Both the position numbers and the translations under genes were made by a program. The notes under the pieces were generated by a model, which saw nothing but the letters and a program-made list of their open reading frames with translations, made no database searches and was not told where the DNA came from. Of a stretch of DNA of 33,592 nucleotides, positions 15,241-22,719 are shown one piece after another. Each line of letters opens with the position of its first letter. The stretch's first letter is position 1. This DNA is from a virus: positions 1 to 33,592 of the IMG/VR virus record IMGVR_UViG_3300035670_009241; one strand, written 5' to 3'.

Positions 15241-16320
15241 ATGCCATATCATGTAGGTGCTAAAGGGTCATCGGGTTGTTCTGGATACCCTGCTGTAAAA
15301 GACACAGGAGAGGTTATGGGATGCCATAAGACTCGTCGTGAGGCTGCAGCACAGATCTACGCTATTAACCGCTCTGAGGGCAATATAGGCAAGGCTATGG
15401 TCAAAGAGGGCGACATGGTAATGGCTCCACATGAAGAAGAAATGTATGTTGGTCGTGTAGTTCATGTAATGACAGAAGGTATGCTTGGTATGCCAGGATC
15501 AGAATATTCTCTTGAAGCATCAGCAGAAGAGCCTGCTATTTTAATTCAATTATTTGAAATGGAAGAAGGCGGTCTTGAAGAGACTGAGTATTTTGTTGGA
15601 GCAAAGGCATCGGAGGTTATGGTTATGCCATCATTAGAAGAAAATGTAGGAATGGATAAGGCATATGAAGGATGCGGATGTCCAATGTGTAAAGAATTAG
15701 ATGTAACGTGTGAACAATGTCCACAATGCCAATCTGGAGAAATGAAATCAGATTGTTGTGCTAATGTAGTTAAGCAAGCACCATGTTGGGACGGATATGT
15801 ACAAAGGGGAATGAAGCCAGGAGAAAATGGTAAACCAGTTCCTAATTGTGTTCCAGCAGAAAAGGCTGATGATCTTTGGGAAGACTCCGATGATGTAGTC
15901 TATGAAACTGATTCTGTTTCAAAAGCAGATGGATATTCTCCACCAGCAGGTGCTCGTGCTGCAGCAAGAAAAGCAATTAGATTTAAAGAACAAGGTAAGG
16001 CAAAAGGTGCAGGTACATCAGTAGGATGGACTCGTGCAGGACAGTTAGCAAGAGGAGAATCACTTTCTCTTAGTACTGTCAAAAGAATGTACTCTTATTT
16101 TTCTCGTCATGAGGTTGATAAAAAGGGGAAGGATTGGGCTAATCAATCAAATCCGTCCAATGGGTACATAATGTGGTTAGCATGGGGTGGGGATGCTGGC
16201 TATTCTTGGTCACGCCGTATAGTGAATGCAGAAAAAGATAAGGCACTATTTGCTGATACCTTTAACTCAATAGAAAAACAAAGCAAGAAAGTTCGTGGTA
16301 GCGGTAATGGCTTCTGGTAA
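15241..16320 (+). CDS. Multi-domain phage protein, probably head-associated
   Basis: A 359-aa protein. Its modules are: residues 1-45 with GYPAVKDTGEVMGCHKTRREAAAQ, a substrate-like motif found at the start of actinophage head proteins; an acidic beta-rich part (50-135); a Cys-rich segment (CGCPMCKELDVTCEQCPQC, CCANVV, about 142-180); PCWDGYVQRGMKPGENGKPVPNC; and a helical C-terminal module (GARAAARKAIRFKEQG, AGQLARGESLSLSTVKRM, WLAWGGDAGYSW). I recognise the first and last modules from actinophage structural or maturation proteins, by memory only. It is apparently expressed from a leaderless promoter. Confidence 0.55.
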   Translation: MPYHVGAKGSSGCSGYPAVKDTGEVMGCHKTRREAAAQIYAINRSEGNIGKAMVKEGDMVMAPHEEEMYVGRVVHVMTEGMLGMPGSEYSLEASAEEPAILIQLFEMEEGGLEETEYFVGAKASEVMVMPSLEENVGMDKAYEGCGCPMCKELDVTCEQCPQCQSGEMKSDCCANVVKQAPCWDGYVQRGMKPGENGKPVPNCVPAEKADDLWEDSDDVVYETDSVSKADGYSPPAGARAAARKAIRFKEQGKAKGAGTSVGWTRAGQLARGESLSLSTVKRMYSYFSRHEVDKKGKDWANQSNPSNGYIMWLAWGGDAGYSWSRRIVNAEKDKALFADTFNSIEKQSKKVRGSGNGFW

Positions 16321-16459
16321 ATCATCAGGAAAGTATAGATCAAAACATCCATTTAATCCAATTCAAATTAAAGATGGAATGGTTGTCCGTCTAAGAAAAG
16401 ACGGTACCGTTAAAGCAGTTCTTGGTAAATATGGTGAGTATAATAAGAAAAACAAATAG
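16307..16459 (+). CDS. 50-aa basic protein
   Basis: ATG 16307 lies inside the end of the 359-aa gene and opens a 50-codon frame ending at TAG 16457-16459. The protein is strongly basic (SGKSSGKYRSKHPFNP) with a small beta-like core (DGMVVRLRKDGTVKAVLGKYG). It fills the whole gap to the next gene, whose ATG follows after AGGAG, so it is probably real. No family is recognised; nucleic-acid binding is possible from the charge. Confidence 0.6.
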   Translation: MASGKSSGKYRSKHPFNPIQIKDGMVVRLRKDGTVKAVLGKYGEYNKKNK

Positions 16460-16468
16460 GAGATCGTA

Positions 16469-16687
16469 ATGGAATCAACAAAAAGAAGTTTGCTAAAAAC
16501 ATTAAGTTGGGAAACATTTCACCTTATAGGTGTTGCAGGAGTTCTTGCAGTAGGAGTTTATTTAGCCACTGGAGAATGGGAATATGAATATGCTGCACTT
16601 GGGGCACTTGTTTACATTGCCTGGGAGGCATTAGGATATTTCCTACATGAAAGAGTTTGGGCCAAGTTTGGCAGGAAGGTGAAATAA
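16469..16687 (+). CDS. DUF2061 membrane protein
   Basis: A 72-aa protein with the DUF2061 plan: basic N-terminus (MESTKRSLLKTLSWE), two membrane helices (HLIGVAGVLAVGVYLATG and YAALGALVYIAWEALGYF) and the conserved FLHERVWAKFG end. The family is found in bacteria and phages, and its function is unknown. AGGAG lies 6-7 nt before ATG 16469. A second DUF2061 gene lies at 21513-21716 on the other strand; the two are diverged, so duplication is old or the genes were acquired separately. Confidence 0.85.
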   Translation: MESTKRSLLKTLSWETFHLIGVAGVLAVGVYLATGEWEYEYAALGALVYIAWEALGYFLHERVWAKFGRKVK

Positions 16688-16803
16688 TGCGTATTAAAAT
16701 TATTAAGTTTGTTGTTAAAATACTTGGATATCAGTGGGGTGGAGATTCTTTGAATGCTCCTATTTGGACAGTAAAAGCAAAAAAAAATGATAACAAGAAG
16801 TGA
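16687..16803 (+). CDS. 38-aa basic micro-protein
   Basis: ATG 16687 shares its A with the DUF2061 stop (TAATG) and opens a 38-codon frame. The peptide begins MRIKIIKFVVKILGYQWGG and ends KAKKNDNKK. The N-terminal third is amphipathic and cationic. The 3' end overlaps the next gene by 17 nt. Coupling on both sides favours translation, but the family is unknown. Confidence 0.5.
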   Translation: MRIKIIKFVVKILGYQWGGDSLNAPIWTVKAKKNDNKK

Positions 16804-17407
16804 AATAATAGAATCAACAAAAAATAGAAATGTTTTTGTTATAAAAAATTTTTATAACGAAATTGCAAGTTGGAAAGAAATTGATGAGTTATATGATATA
16901 GGAAAAAATACAGAAGATATTCAGTACGTATCTTTTGCTACTATGGCTATTAGAAATGCATCCTCATATACTGAGATATATAATGATTTAATTAATAAAT
17001 TATCACAGGTGCATAATGGTCAGTGCTTAGGAGCAATGTCAATTATTCATTTTGTTAGTAGCACAAATAATAGAATAAATGATCCTGATGCAATCAGGCT
17101 AAGAGATAAGTTTAACCATGATAATCCCCATGATTGGCCAAATCATTTAATAGTAACCGAAGATGGAGTTACTCCTAAAGAAAATTTTGAGCCAACAATA
17201 CATTCGGATGCTGCTGATGGATTTTTTATTCAGGGAGACGGAGAAACCCTTTGGCGTATTTATGATGAAAATGATAATATTAGGTATACGCATACCCTAA
17301 GTAGGGGAGACTTTATGTACATTCCAAAAGATATTAGGCATAGCGTAGAATCATTATGCCCAAGACATGCCGTATCTATAGCATTTTCTGATTATAATTT
17401 TAATTAA
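16787..17407 (+). CDS. Cupin/JmjC-like 2OG oxygenase
   Basis: A 206-aa protein. H139-S-D141 in TIHSDAADGFFIQGDGETLWRIY and H185 in IPKDIRHSVESL give the H-x-D...H iron site on a cupin scaffold, as in JmjC/Cupin_8 hydroxylases. Such enzymes hydroxylate proteins, including ribosomal proteins (ROXY-type), or small molecules. It is the fifth putative iron oxygenase in the window. It runs into the convergent sulfotransferase gene with an 8-nt overlap of their ends. The N-terminal 80 residues are not recognised. Confidence 0.7.
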   Translation: MITRSEIIESTKNRNVFVIKNFYNEIASWKEIDELYDIGKNTEDIQYVSFATMAIRNASSYTEIYNDLINKLSQVHNGQCLGAMSIIHFVSSTNNRINDPDAIRLRDKFNHDNPHDWPNHLIVTEDGVTPKENFEPTIHSDAADGFFIQGDGETLWRIYDENDNIRYTHTLSRGDFMYIPKDIRHSVESLCPRHAVSIAFSDYNFN

Positions 17408-17975
17408 TAAAATTTGTTGTAAGTGATTTATAATTTTCATATATTTCGTAACATTTAGTTAAGTCATATTTTAATATTTTTTCACGAATATAGTTATATT
17501 CTTCATTATTTTTAGATGTTCTTAAAAAATAACTGTTTTTATTATCTTTAACTAAATCAACGTAATCATCATAATTAACGATTTCATTATTTGTTTCATC
17601 GCTAATTAATTTTACTAATGTGTTCCTAAAAATATTAATTTGTTTATAATCTAAAAACAAACTATAATGATTTTTAATGGTATTATAAAAATATATATAG
17701 TCTTCAATTCTTTGAGGAATTGTTTCCTTTAGATATTCGTCTAAATTTCTGTCATTTCTCCAATAAAAAGATTCCATAGTTATAAAAGAAGATATTGCAT
17801 CAACTGGATCTCTTAAGACAGTAACTATATAGTCTGATTCTGTAAAAGTATCTAATAAACTGTTATCAAACATGTGACTTTTAAAAATATTTTTTCCAAA
17901 AGATGTAGATAAAAGCCAATACAAATAATTAGATCCAGTTCTAGGATATGTTACTATTTTAATTGTTTTTTGCAT
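17400..17975 (-). CDS. Sulfotransferase-family protein (second)
   Basis: A 191-aa protein with the PAPS loop TYPRTGSNYLYW (residues 9-20) and the 3'-phosphate motif VTVLRDPVDAISSF (R55, S62 or S63). The spacing is right for a small bacterial or phage sulfotransferase. The sequence is clearly different from the copy at 4943-5587, so each may have its own acceptor. TATAAT exactly 6 nt upstream of ATG 17975 indicates a leaderless transcript that starts just after the tRNA-Thr gene. Its 3' end overlaps the convergent oxygenase gene. Confidence 0.8.
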   Translation of the reverse strand: MQKTIKIVTYPRTGSNYLYWLLSTSFGKNIFKSHMFDNSLLDTFTESDYIVTVLRDPVDAISSFITMESFYWRNDRNLDEYLKETIPQRIEDYIYFYNTIKNHYSLFLDYKQINIFRNTLVKLISDETNNEIVNYDDYVDLVKDNKNSYFLRTSKNNEEYNYIREKILKYDLTKCYEIYENYKSLTTNFIN

Positions 17976-17981
17976 AATATG

Positions 17982-17987
17982 ATTATA
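17982..17987 (-). promoter_or_regulatory. -10 box of a leaderless promoter
   Basis: On the minus strand TATAAT is followed by 6 nt and ATG 17975. No ribosome-binding site is present. The box lies between the tRNA-Thr 3' end and the sulfotransferase gene. Confidence 0.55.
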
Positions 17988-17991
17988 TCAG

Positions 17992-18063
17992 AGCCTCCTG
18001 TAGGATTTGAACCTACGACAACCCGCTTACAAGGCGGGTACTCTACCCCTGAGTTAAGGAGGC
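17992..18063 (-). tRNA. tRNA-Thr (anticodon TGT)
   Basis: A cloverleaf with acceptor GCCTCCT/AGGAGGC, anticodon stem CCCGC/GCGGG with loop CTTGTAA, and T arm GTAGG-TTCAAAT-CCTAC. It reads ACA. No CCA is encoded. It is placed between katG and the sulfotransferase gene. Confidence 0.95.
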
Positions 18064-18073
18064 AACCCCTTAA

Positions 18074-20113
18074 TTACTTGACATCAAACCTATCAAGCAT
18101 CATAACTTTATCCCATGTCTTAGCAAAATCAAATAAGAACTTATCATTTGCATCATCTGCAGCATATACCTCTGCTATTGCACGAAGTTCTGAATTTGAT
18201 GCAATAATAAGATCTACACGAGGAACATCTTGTGCCTGATCAGCACTAATATAAGATAATAACTCAACTAAATAAGTGTTATCTATTTTGTTATTTGATA
18301 GCATTCTAAATCCAGACAACAAAACTACCAACTCAGATGTGGTTATGTTAAGCATGTTTGCTTTTTCAATTAACAACACCTCTTCTGGAGCGCCAGCCCC
18401 ATCTTTTAGGTAGTTTCTAAAGCCATCGGCGATAGGTTCAAGAACCTTAAATGATTCAACATCAGTCTGCTCTTGAGTTGCATCGCCACGACCAGGAGTA
18501 AACGGAACTTTAATCTTTTCGCCAGAGGCTTTTTCAATTGCTGCACATCCAGCAAGAACAATTAGATCTGCAAGAGAAACCATATGCTCTTTTTGAATTT
18601 GCTCTAAAAAGGAAATAGTGTCAGAAATTATTTCATGGTCATTTGCTTCCCATGTATTCTGTGGCTGTAGTCTAATTCTTGCTCCATTTGCACCACCACG
18701 CTTGTCTGTGTTGCGGAAGGTAGAAGCAGAAGCCCATGCTGTATATACAAAATAATACATAGGAATATCAGAAGACTTTATTCTATTCTTAATACTATCT
18801 ACATCAATATCTTTTGTAATTGATACAGGGACTGGATCTTGCCAAATTAATTCCTCTGAAGGAACTTCTTTACCAAGATACCTTGCAGTTGGACCCATAT
18901 CTCTATGTGTCAACTTAAACCAAGCACGAGCAAATTGATCAGAGAAATAATCAAAGTCTTCAAGGAATCGTCTTGAAATCTTTTCATATTCTGGGTCAAA
19001 CTTGAGCGCTAAGTCTGCAGTTGTCATAACTGGAGCATGGAACTTACCATCAATATGTGCGTCTGGAACTAAGTCAGCAGCAGATTCATCTGTAGGAATC
19101 CATTGTGTCGCACCTGCTGGGGACTTTACTTGCTTCCAATCATACTTAAATAATAATGTTAAATATGTATTGTCCCATCTTGTTGGGGTTGGTGTCCAAG
19201 CACCTTCAATGCCACTTGTAATGGTATCTTCCGCATTACCCTTCCCAAATGAATTTTTCCATCCAAAACCCATTTGTTCAATAGGTGCAGCCTCTGGCTC
19301 TGGTCCAACATTAGATGGATCTCCAGCACCATGTGCCTTACCAAAAGCATGTCCACCTGCAATAAGTGCAACGGTCTCTTCATCATTCATCGCCATACGA
19401 GCAAAAGTTTCACGAATATCACGAGCAGATAGAAGCGGATCTGGATTGCCATTTGGTCCTTCAGGGTTTACATAAATTAGCCCCATCTGAACTGCAGCAA
19501 GGGGATTTTCTAACTCCCTGTCACCACTATAGCGATTGTCTGCAAGCCATTCCTTTTCGCTACCCCAATAAGTATTATCTGCCTCATATACATCTTCACG
19601 ACCTCCACCAAAACCAAAAGTCTTAAGGCCCATATTTTCTAAAGCAACATTACCAGCAAGAATCATGAGGTCTGCCCATGAAATCTTCTTTCCATATTTC
19701 TTCTTGATAGGCCAAAGAAGTCTTCGAGCCTTATCTAAATTACCATTATCTGGCCATGAATTTTGTGGAGCAAATCTATGTAGGCCTTCTCCTGCACCAC
19801 CACGACCATCGGTTGTTCTGTACGTACCTGCGCTATGCCAAGCCATACGAATGAATAGTGGGCCATAGTTACCGTAATCAGCAGGCCACCAGTCTTGCGA
19901 GGTAGTCATAACTTCCTCAATATCAGCCTTAAGACTATCAAGATCTAAACTGTTAAACTCTTTGGCATAATCAAAATCATGATCCATCGGGTTTGACAAA
20001 GATGAGTTTTTTCTTAATGGAGAAAAGTCTAATTGGTTTGGCCACCAATCTTTGTTATATGTTCCTTCGTTTGTTAGGCTATTACCCATAAATGGGCATT
20101 TTTTTTCTGACAT
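18074..20113 (-). CDS. katG: Catalase-peroxidase KatG
   Basis: A 679-aa bifunctional haem catalase-peroxidase that would destroy hydrogen peroxide in the cytoplasm. All key residues are present: distal R89, W92 and H93 (RMAWHSAG), proximal H255 ([12 protein letters not shown]), W306, D367 and the switch arginine R404 (THRDMGP). The W92-Y214-M240 set corresponds to the Trp-Tyr-Met adduct needed for catalase activity. It is about 50-60 residues shorter than typical KatG (726-740 aa), with about 15 missing at the N-terminus and most of the rest in the C-terminal domain between FRML and RVDLI. Base composition is higher in G+C than in flanking genes. Its location between tRNA genes suggests acquisition as an accessory metabolic gene. 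Confidence 0.97.
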   Translation of the reverse strand: MSEKKCPFMGNSLTNEGTYNKDWWPNQLDFSPLRKNSSLSNPMDHDFDYAKEFNSLDLDSLKADIEEVMTTSQDWWPADYGNYGPLFIRMAWHSAGTYRTTDGRGGAGEGLHRFAPQNSWPDNGNLDKARRLLWPIKKKYGKKISWADLMILAGNVALENMGLKTFGFGGGREDVYEADNTYWGSEKEWLADNRYSGDRELENPLAAVQMGLIYVNPEGPNGNPDPLLSARDIRETFARMAMNDEETVALIAGGHAFGKAHGAGDPSNVGPEPEAAPIEQMGFGWKNSFGKGNAEDTITSGIEGAWTPTPTRWDNTYLTLLFKYDWKQVKSPAGATQWIPTDESAADLVPDAHIDGKFHAPVMTTADLALKFDPEYEKISRRFLEDFDYFSDQFARAWFKLTHRDMGPTARYLGKEVPSEELIWQDPVPVSITKDIDVDSIKNRIKSSDIPMYYFVYTAWASASTFRNTDKRGGANGARIRLQPQNTWEANDHEIISDTISFLEQIQKEHMVSLADLIVLAGCAAIEKASGEKIKVPFTPGRGDATQEQTDVESFKVLEPIADGFRNYLKDGAGAPEEVLLIEKANMLNITTSELVVLLSGFRMLSNNKIDNTYLVELLSYISADQAQDVPRVDLIIASNSELRAIAEVYAADDANDKFLFDFAKTWDKVMMLDRFDVK

Positions 20114-20142
20114 TATATTTTCTTTCTACTAGTAGTTATTCT

Positions 20143-20148
20143 ATTATA
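20143..20148 (-). promoter_or_regulatory. Extended -10 promoter of katG
   Basis: On the minus strand TGGTATAAT gives an extended -10, 29 nt before ATG 20113. A purine-rich site (AGAAAGAAAA) follows. No -35 match is seen; transcripts may also run in from the tRNA genes. Confidence 0.5.
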
Positions 20149-20156
20149 CCAAATAG

Positions 20157-20228
20157 TAGCACTAACGGGAATCGAACCCGTCTTTCCGCCGTGAAAGGGC
20201 GATGTCCTAACCGATAGACGATAGTGCC
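20157..20228 (-). tRNA. tRNA-Glu (anticodon TTC)
   Basis: Acceptor GGCACTA/TAGTGCT (first pair G-U), anticodon stem TCGCC/GGCGG with loop CTTTCAC, T loop TTCGATT. It reads GAA. CCA is not encoded. First of a tight trio of tRNA genes with 4-nt gaps. Confidence 0.95.
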
Positions 20229-20232
20229 TTGG

Positions 20233-20306
20233 CGATCCGTATCGGACTTGAACCGACGACCTCTACCGTGACAGGGTAGCGTTCTAACCAACTGAACTAA
20301 CGGACC
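20233..20306 (-). tRNA. tRNA-Asp (anticodon GTC)
   Basis: Acceptor GGTCCGT/ACGGATC (one G-U), anticodon stem CTACC/GGTAG with loop CTGTCAC, T loop TTCAAGT, and discriminator G as usual for Asp. It reads GAC and GAT. Confidence 0.95.
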
Positions 20307-20310
20307 TTGG

Positions 20311-20383
20311 CTGGTCTGGCAGGTCTCGATCCTGCGACATCTCGATTAACAGTCGAGTGTTCTACCAACTGAACTACAGACCA
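20311..20383 (-). tRNA. tRNA-Asn (anticodon GTT)
   Basis: Acceptor TGGTCTG/CAGACCA, anticodon stem CTCGA/TCGAG with loop CTGTTAA, and discriminator G. It reads AAC and AAT, which are very frequent in the AT-rich enzyme genes of this window. Confidence 0.95.
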
Positions 20384-20396
20384 ATAAATTAAATTA

Positions 20397-21416
20397 TTAA
20401 AGATTTACAAAAAAATCCGCAAGATGAAATTGAAAATGAATTCCTGGATGAGAAGCCCAATTAGGCCTTTCTTCATCATTAATTATAACATAGTCTGATC
20501 CAATTGTCCAACAATGATTGCTATTCAAGTTTGAACCATGATCAGAATTACATAAACTAGTATCAAAGGACGCATTTCCATTTAAATAATTTTTCCCAGA
20601 CTCAGTAATAAATTTTTTATATTTTTTTAATTTAAAATTAGGAACTTCTAATAGTTTATCTATTAAAAACGCACTTGCTGGATCCCATGTTGTCCAACAT
20701 AATTCAATATTATTTGTTGAACAAAATGATTCTAGTATATAAATTGCATTAATAGAGTTTAATATCAATTGATGTGGTGATAAAAGACTTTCTACATGCC
20801 TTTCTTTTAGATCTGGAATTTCACCATACATCTTTTTTTCATCATAATTAAAATAAATGGCTGGATTTGCTGATGTAAGATTTAGTCTATAGTTTTCATG
20901 ACGATCTCTTACCCATTTTTTAGAAGAATAAAATTCAAAATCTTCAATCATCAAACTTCTAAATAAATCAGGAAATACGCAAAAAATCTTTTTAGGCATT
21001 TTATAATTTGTTGCATATGAAATTAAAATATTACATATTCCTTCAATAGAATATCCTGGCAATCCAAAATTATTGATTTTTTGATTAGTTTTTTCACCTA
21101 AAATATCTGTCCATCTTCCCTCTTCTGGAACACCTACACCAAAGGTAAAAGAGCATCCAGCACCAATAATTTCAGATTCAGGATTAAACTTACCACGCAT
21201 TCCAAATTCATTAATATAATAATCATTATAATCATCTAACGTTTTTACCTTGCTCATTTTATTACGAAGTGACATTCCAAAAGGATTTTCTTGAAATGGC
21301 TCAAATGGACCGAATTGATCGGTGTTAGTAAAGTTTTTTAATAAGTAAAAATTATTATTTTCATTATTTTCATAAAAATCTAATATGTTTTTGCTTATAT
21401 TGCTTATCTTATTCAT
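20397..21416 (-). CDS. SGNH/GDSL-like protein (second copy)
   Basis: A 339-aa protein with GAGCSFTFGVGVPEE (block I-like), NFGLPGYS (block II-like), IFCVFPDLFRS and a C-terminal SHPGIHFQFHLADFF in the place of block V. The order and spacing match the protein encoded at 1499-2545 (GCSHTYGMGMPEE, NLGQPGAS, IIFPNIER, GSHRHEHIAE), so the two are paralogues or two members of one phage family. The catalytic Asp/His pair is less certain here. A TAAAAT box 7 nt before ATG 21416 and no Shine-Dalgarno sequence suggest near-leaderless expression. Confidence 0.65.
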   Translation of the reverse strand: MNKISNISKNILDFYENNENNNFYLLKNFTNTDQFGPFEPFQENPFGMSLRNKMSKVKTLDDYNDYYINEFGMRGKFNPESEIIGAGCSFTFGVGVPEEGRWTDILGEKTNQKINNFGLPGYSIEGICNILISYATNYKMPKKIFCVFPDLFRSLMIEDFEFYSSKKWVRDRHENYRLNLTSANPAIYFNYDEKKMYGEIPDLKERHVESLLSPHQLILNSINAIYILESFCSTNNIELCWTTWDPASAFLIDKLLEVPNFKLKKYKKFITESGKNYLNGNASFDTSLCNSDHGSNLNSNHCWTIGSDYVIINDEERPNWASHPGIHFQFHLADFFVNL

Positions 21417-21436
21417 AGTATCTATTTTACCACAAG

Positions 21437-21509
21437 TACCCTCGATTGGATTTGAACCAACGACAAACGGATTAGAAGTCCGCTACTCTATCCCCTGAGT
21501 TACGAGGGT
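21437..21509 (-). tRNA. tRNA-Arg (anticodon TCT)
   Basis: Acceptor ACCCTCG/CGAGGGT, anticodon stem GCGGA/TCCGT (one G-T pair) with loop CTTCTAA, T loop TTCAAAT. It reads AGA, the commonest Arg codon in the AT-rich genes here. Confidence 0.95.
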
Positions 21510-21512
21510 ATA

Positions 21513-21716
21513 TTACTTTCTACCCCACTGAATATTATTCCAGCCACGCTCATGGAAATAATATAAAATAGTTTTTGTTATAACTTCTAAACTTGCAATT
21601 GCTCCAGCAGTTACTGGTTCTTTTGTTATTAACCAAGATAGCAGAAATGTATCTATAGTTCCTATAACTCTCCATGTAATTGCCTTGGCAGCAGATCTAC
21701 TCTTCGTTACTCTCAT
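21513..21716 (-). CDS. DUF2061 membrane protein (second)
   Basis: A 67-aa protein with the DUF2061 features: basic N-terminus (MRVTKSRSAAKAITWRVIG), helix DTFLLSWLIT, helix TAGAIASLEVITKTILYYF and the hallmark FHERGWN. It is shorter than and diverged from the copy at 16469-16687. It lies between tRNA-Arg and the kinase-nucleotidyltransferase gene and is probably cotranscribed with the latter. Function unknown. Confidence 0.85.
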   Translation of the reverse strand: MRVTKSRSAAKAITWRVIGTIDTFLLSWLITKEPVTAGAIASLEVITKTILYYFHERGWNNIQWGRK

Positions 21717-21816
21717 CTATTTTTTCTTGAAGGTTAATAAATAGTTCTGTTTCTTTATCTGCCCATGAATTACTTGAATTATCAAATACCCATCTCTTTA
21801 CGTTTTTCAGTAGCAC
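21697..21816 (-). CDS. Possible 39-aa acidic micro-protein
   Basis: A minus-strand frame from GTG 21816 to TAG 21697 gives a peptide containing RWVFDNSSNSWADKETELF and ending DESNEE. It bridges the 65-nt gap between the kinase gene and the DUF2061 gene, overlapping both. The composition looks protein-like, but there is no ATG and no ribosome-binding site, so this is a weak call. Confidence 0.25.
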   Translation of the reverse strand: MLLKNVKRWVFDNSSNSWADKETELFINLQEKIDESNEE

Positions 21817-22537
21817 TAATAGATTCAATTTCTTCTCCTAACTTTATCTCTTCAATTTTATAACCGACATCTCTGCCATAAACAACATTAGTAATGTTTG
21901 GTAACCTAAGTATCAAAGTATCATTTTCATATTCATTTTTTTCTATAATTCTTTTAACTTGATCAAACTTAAAAGGATCTTTTGCAGAAGTTGCATAAGT
22001 ATTTCTAACACCTATGATAACCTGATTAGTTCTTTTATGTGCCTCTTCTTTTAGAGCATTGTGTCCATCATGCCAAGGTTGATATCTGCCAAGCATTAAG
22101 GTTGAAGGTGCTGTCCAATCAAATAGTTGTGCATGGCCAATAATATTTTGTACCTCTTGTTCAATTGTCATACCTTCTGTTATTCTTATATCAAAATTTT
22201 CGGGATACTCCCAAATCTTATTTGTATTTTCATATCTACTTTCAGATATTCTATCTACCCAAACAATTAGATCTGCATCACCAAAAGCATCTCTGGTCTG
22301 CTCAGTAGGACAAACAAAATCTACAATAACATCAAATCCTTGTTTTGATATTAGTCTAGACATCTCACCCATTCGTCTTGCTTGCTCAATTCTATCTTCA
22401 TTAGTAAAACTTAAATCAGAATTTATTGTAGCCCTAACCTCATCAGCATTTAAATGTACGGCATTAATCTTTTCTTTAAGTGCCTGTGCAAGTGTTGTTT
22501 TGCCAGAACCAGGCAGTCCAATAATTTGTATAATCAT
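21782..22537 (-). CDS. APS kinase-like / nucleotidyltransferase fusion
   Basis: A 251-aa two-domain protein. Residues 1 to about 140 resemble adenylylsulfate kinase: P-loop GLPGSGKTT (7-15), LNADEVR (29-35) and IVDFVCPTEQTRDAF (71-85). Residues 146-251 are a HIGH-type nucleotidyltransferase: LGRYQPWHDGH (149-159) and ISATEKR (240-246), close to NadM or cytidylyltransferases. APS kinase forms PAPS, the donor for the two sulfotransferases in the window. The C-terminal domain is too small to be a classical ATP sulfurylase, so its product is uncertain. GGAGG precedes ATG 22537. Confidence 0.8.
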   Translation of the reverse strand: MIIQIIGLPGSGKTTLAQALKEKINAVHLNADEVRATINSDLSFTNEDRIEQARRMGEMSRLISKQGFDVIVDFVCPTEQTRDAFGDADLIVWVDRISESRYENTNKIWEYPENFDIRITEGMTIEQEVQNIIGHAQLFDWTAPSTLMLGRYQPWHDGHNALKEEAHKRTNQVIIGVRNTYATSAKDPFKFDQVKRIIEKNEYENDTLILRLPNITNVVYGRDVGYKIEEIKLGEEIESISATEKRKEMGI

Positions 22538-22565
22538 TTATTCCTCCATAATAAGTATACCACTG

Positions 22566-22638
22566 TGCCCCTGGTTGGATTCGAACCAACGCTGTCACGA
22601 TTTTAAGTCGTGTGCCTCTACCACTGGGCTACAAGGGC
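22566..22638 (-). tRNA. tRNA-Leu (anticodon TAA) with short variable arm
   Basis: Acceptor GCCCTTG/CAGGGGC, anticodon stem CACGA/TCGTG with loop CTTAAAA, T arm GTTGG-TTCGAAT-CCAAC, discriminator A. It reads TTA. Bacterial Leu tRNAs normally have a long variable arm; here it is only about 5 nt. Confidence 0.85.
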
Positions 22639-22642
22639 TTTG

Positions 22643-22716
22643 TACATCTGGAAGGACTCGAACCTTCGGCTCTCTGCATATAAGGCAGGTACTCTAACCA
22701 ACTGAGTTACAGATGT
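22643..22716 (-). tRNA. tRNA-Ile (anticodon TAT)
   Basis: Acceptor ACATCTG/CAGATGT and T arm GAAGG-TTCGAGT-CCTTC. The anticodon stem CCTGC/GCAGA has one C-A mismatch and loop CTTATAT. It would read ATA directly, instead of through a lysidine-modified CAT anticodon. Confidence 0.85.
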
Positions 22717-22719
22717 ATA

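Noticed and set aside
19002-19868. Long plus-strand frames opposite katG
   Set aside because: They are antisense shadows of a complete, conserved enzyme gene.
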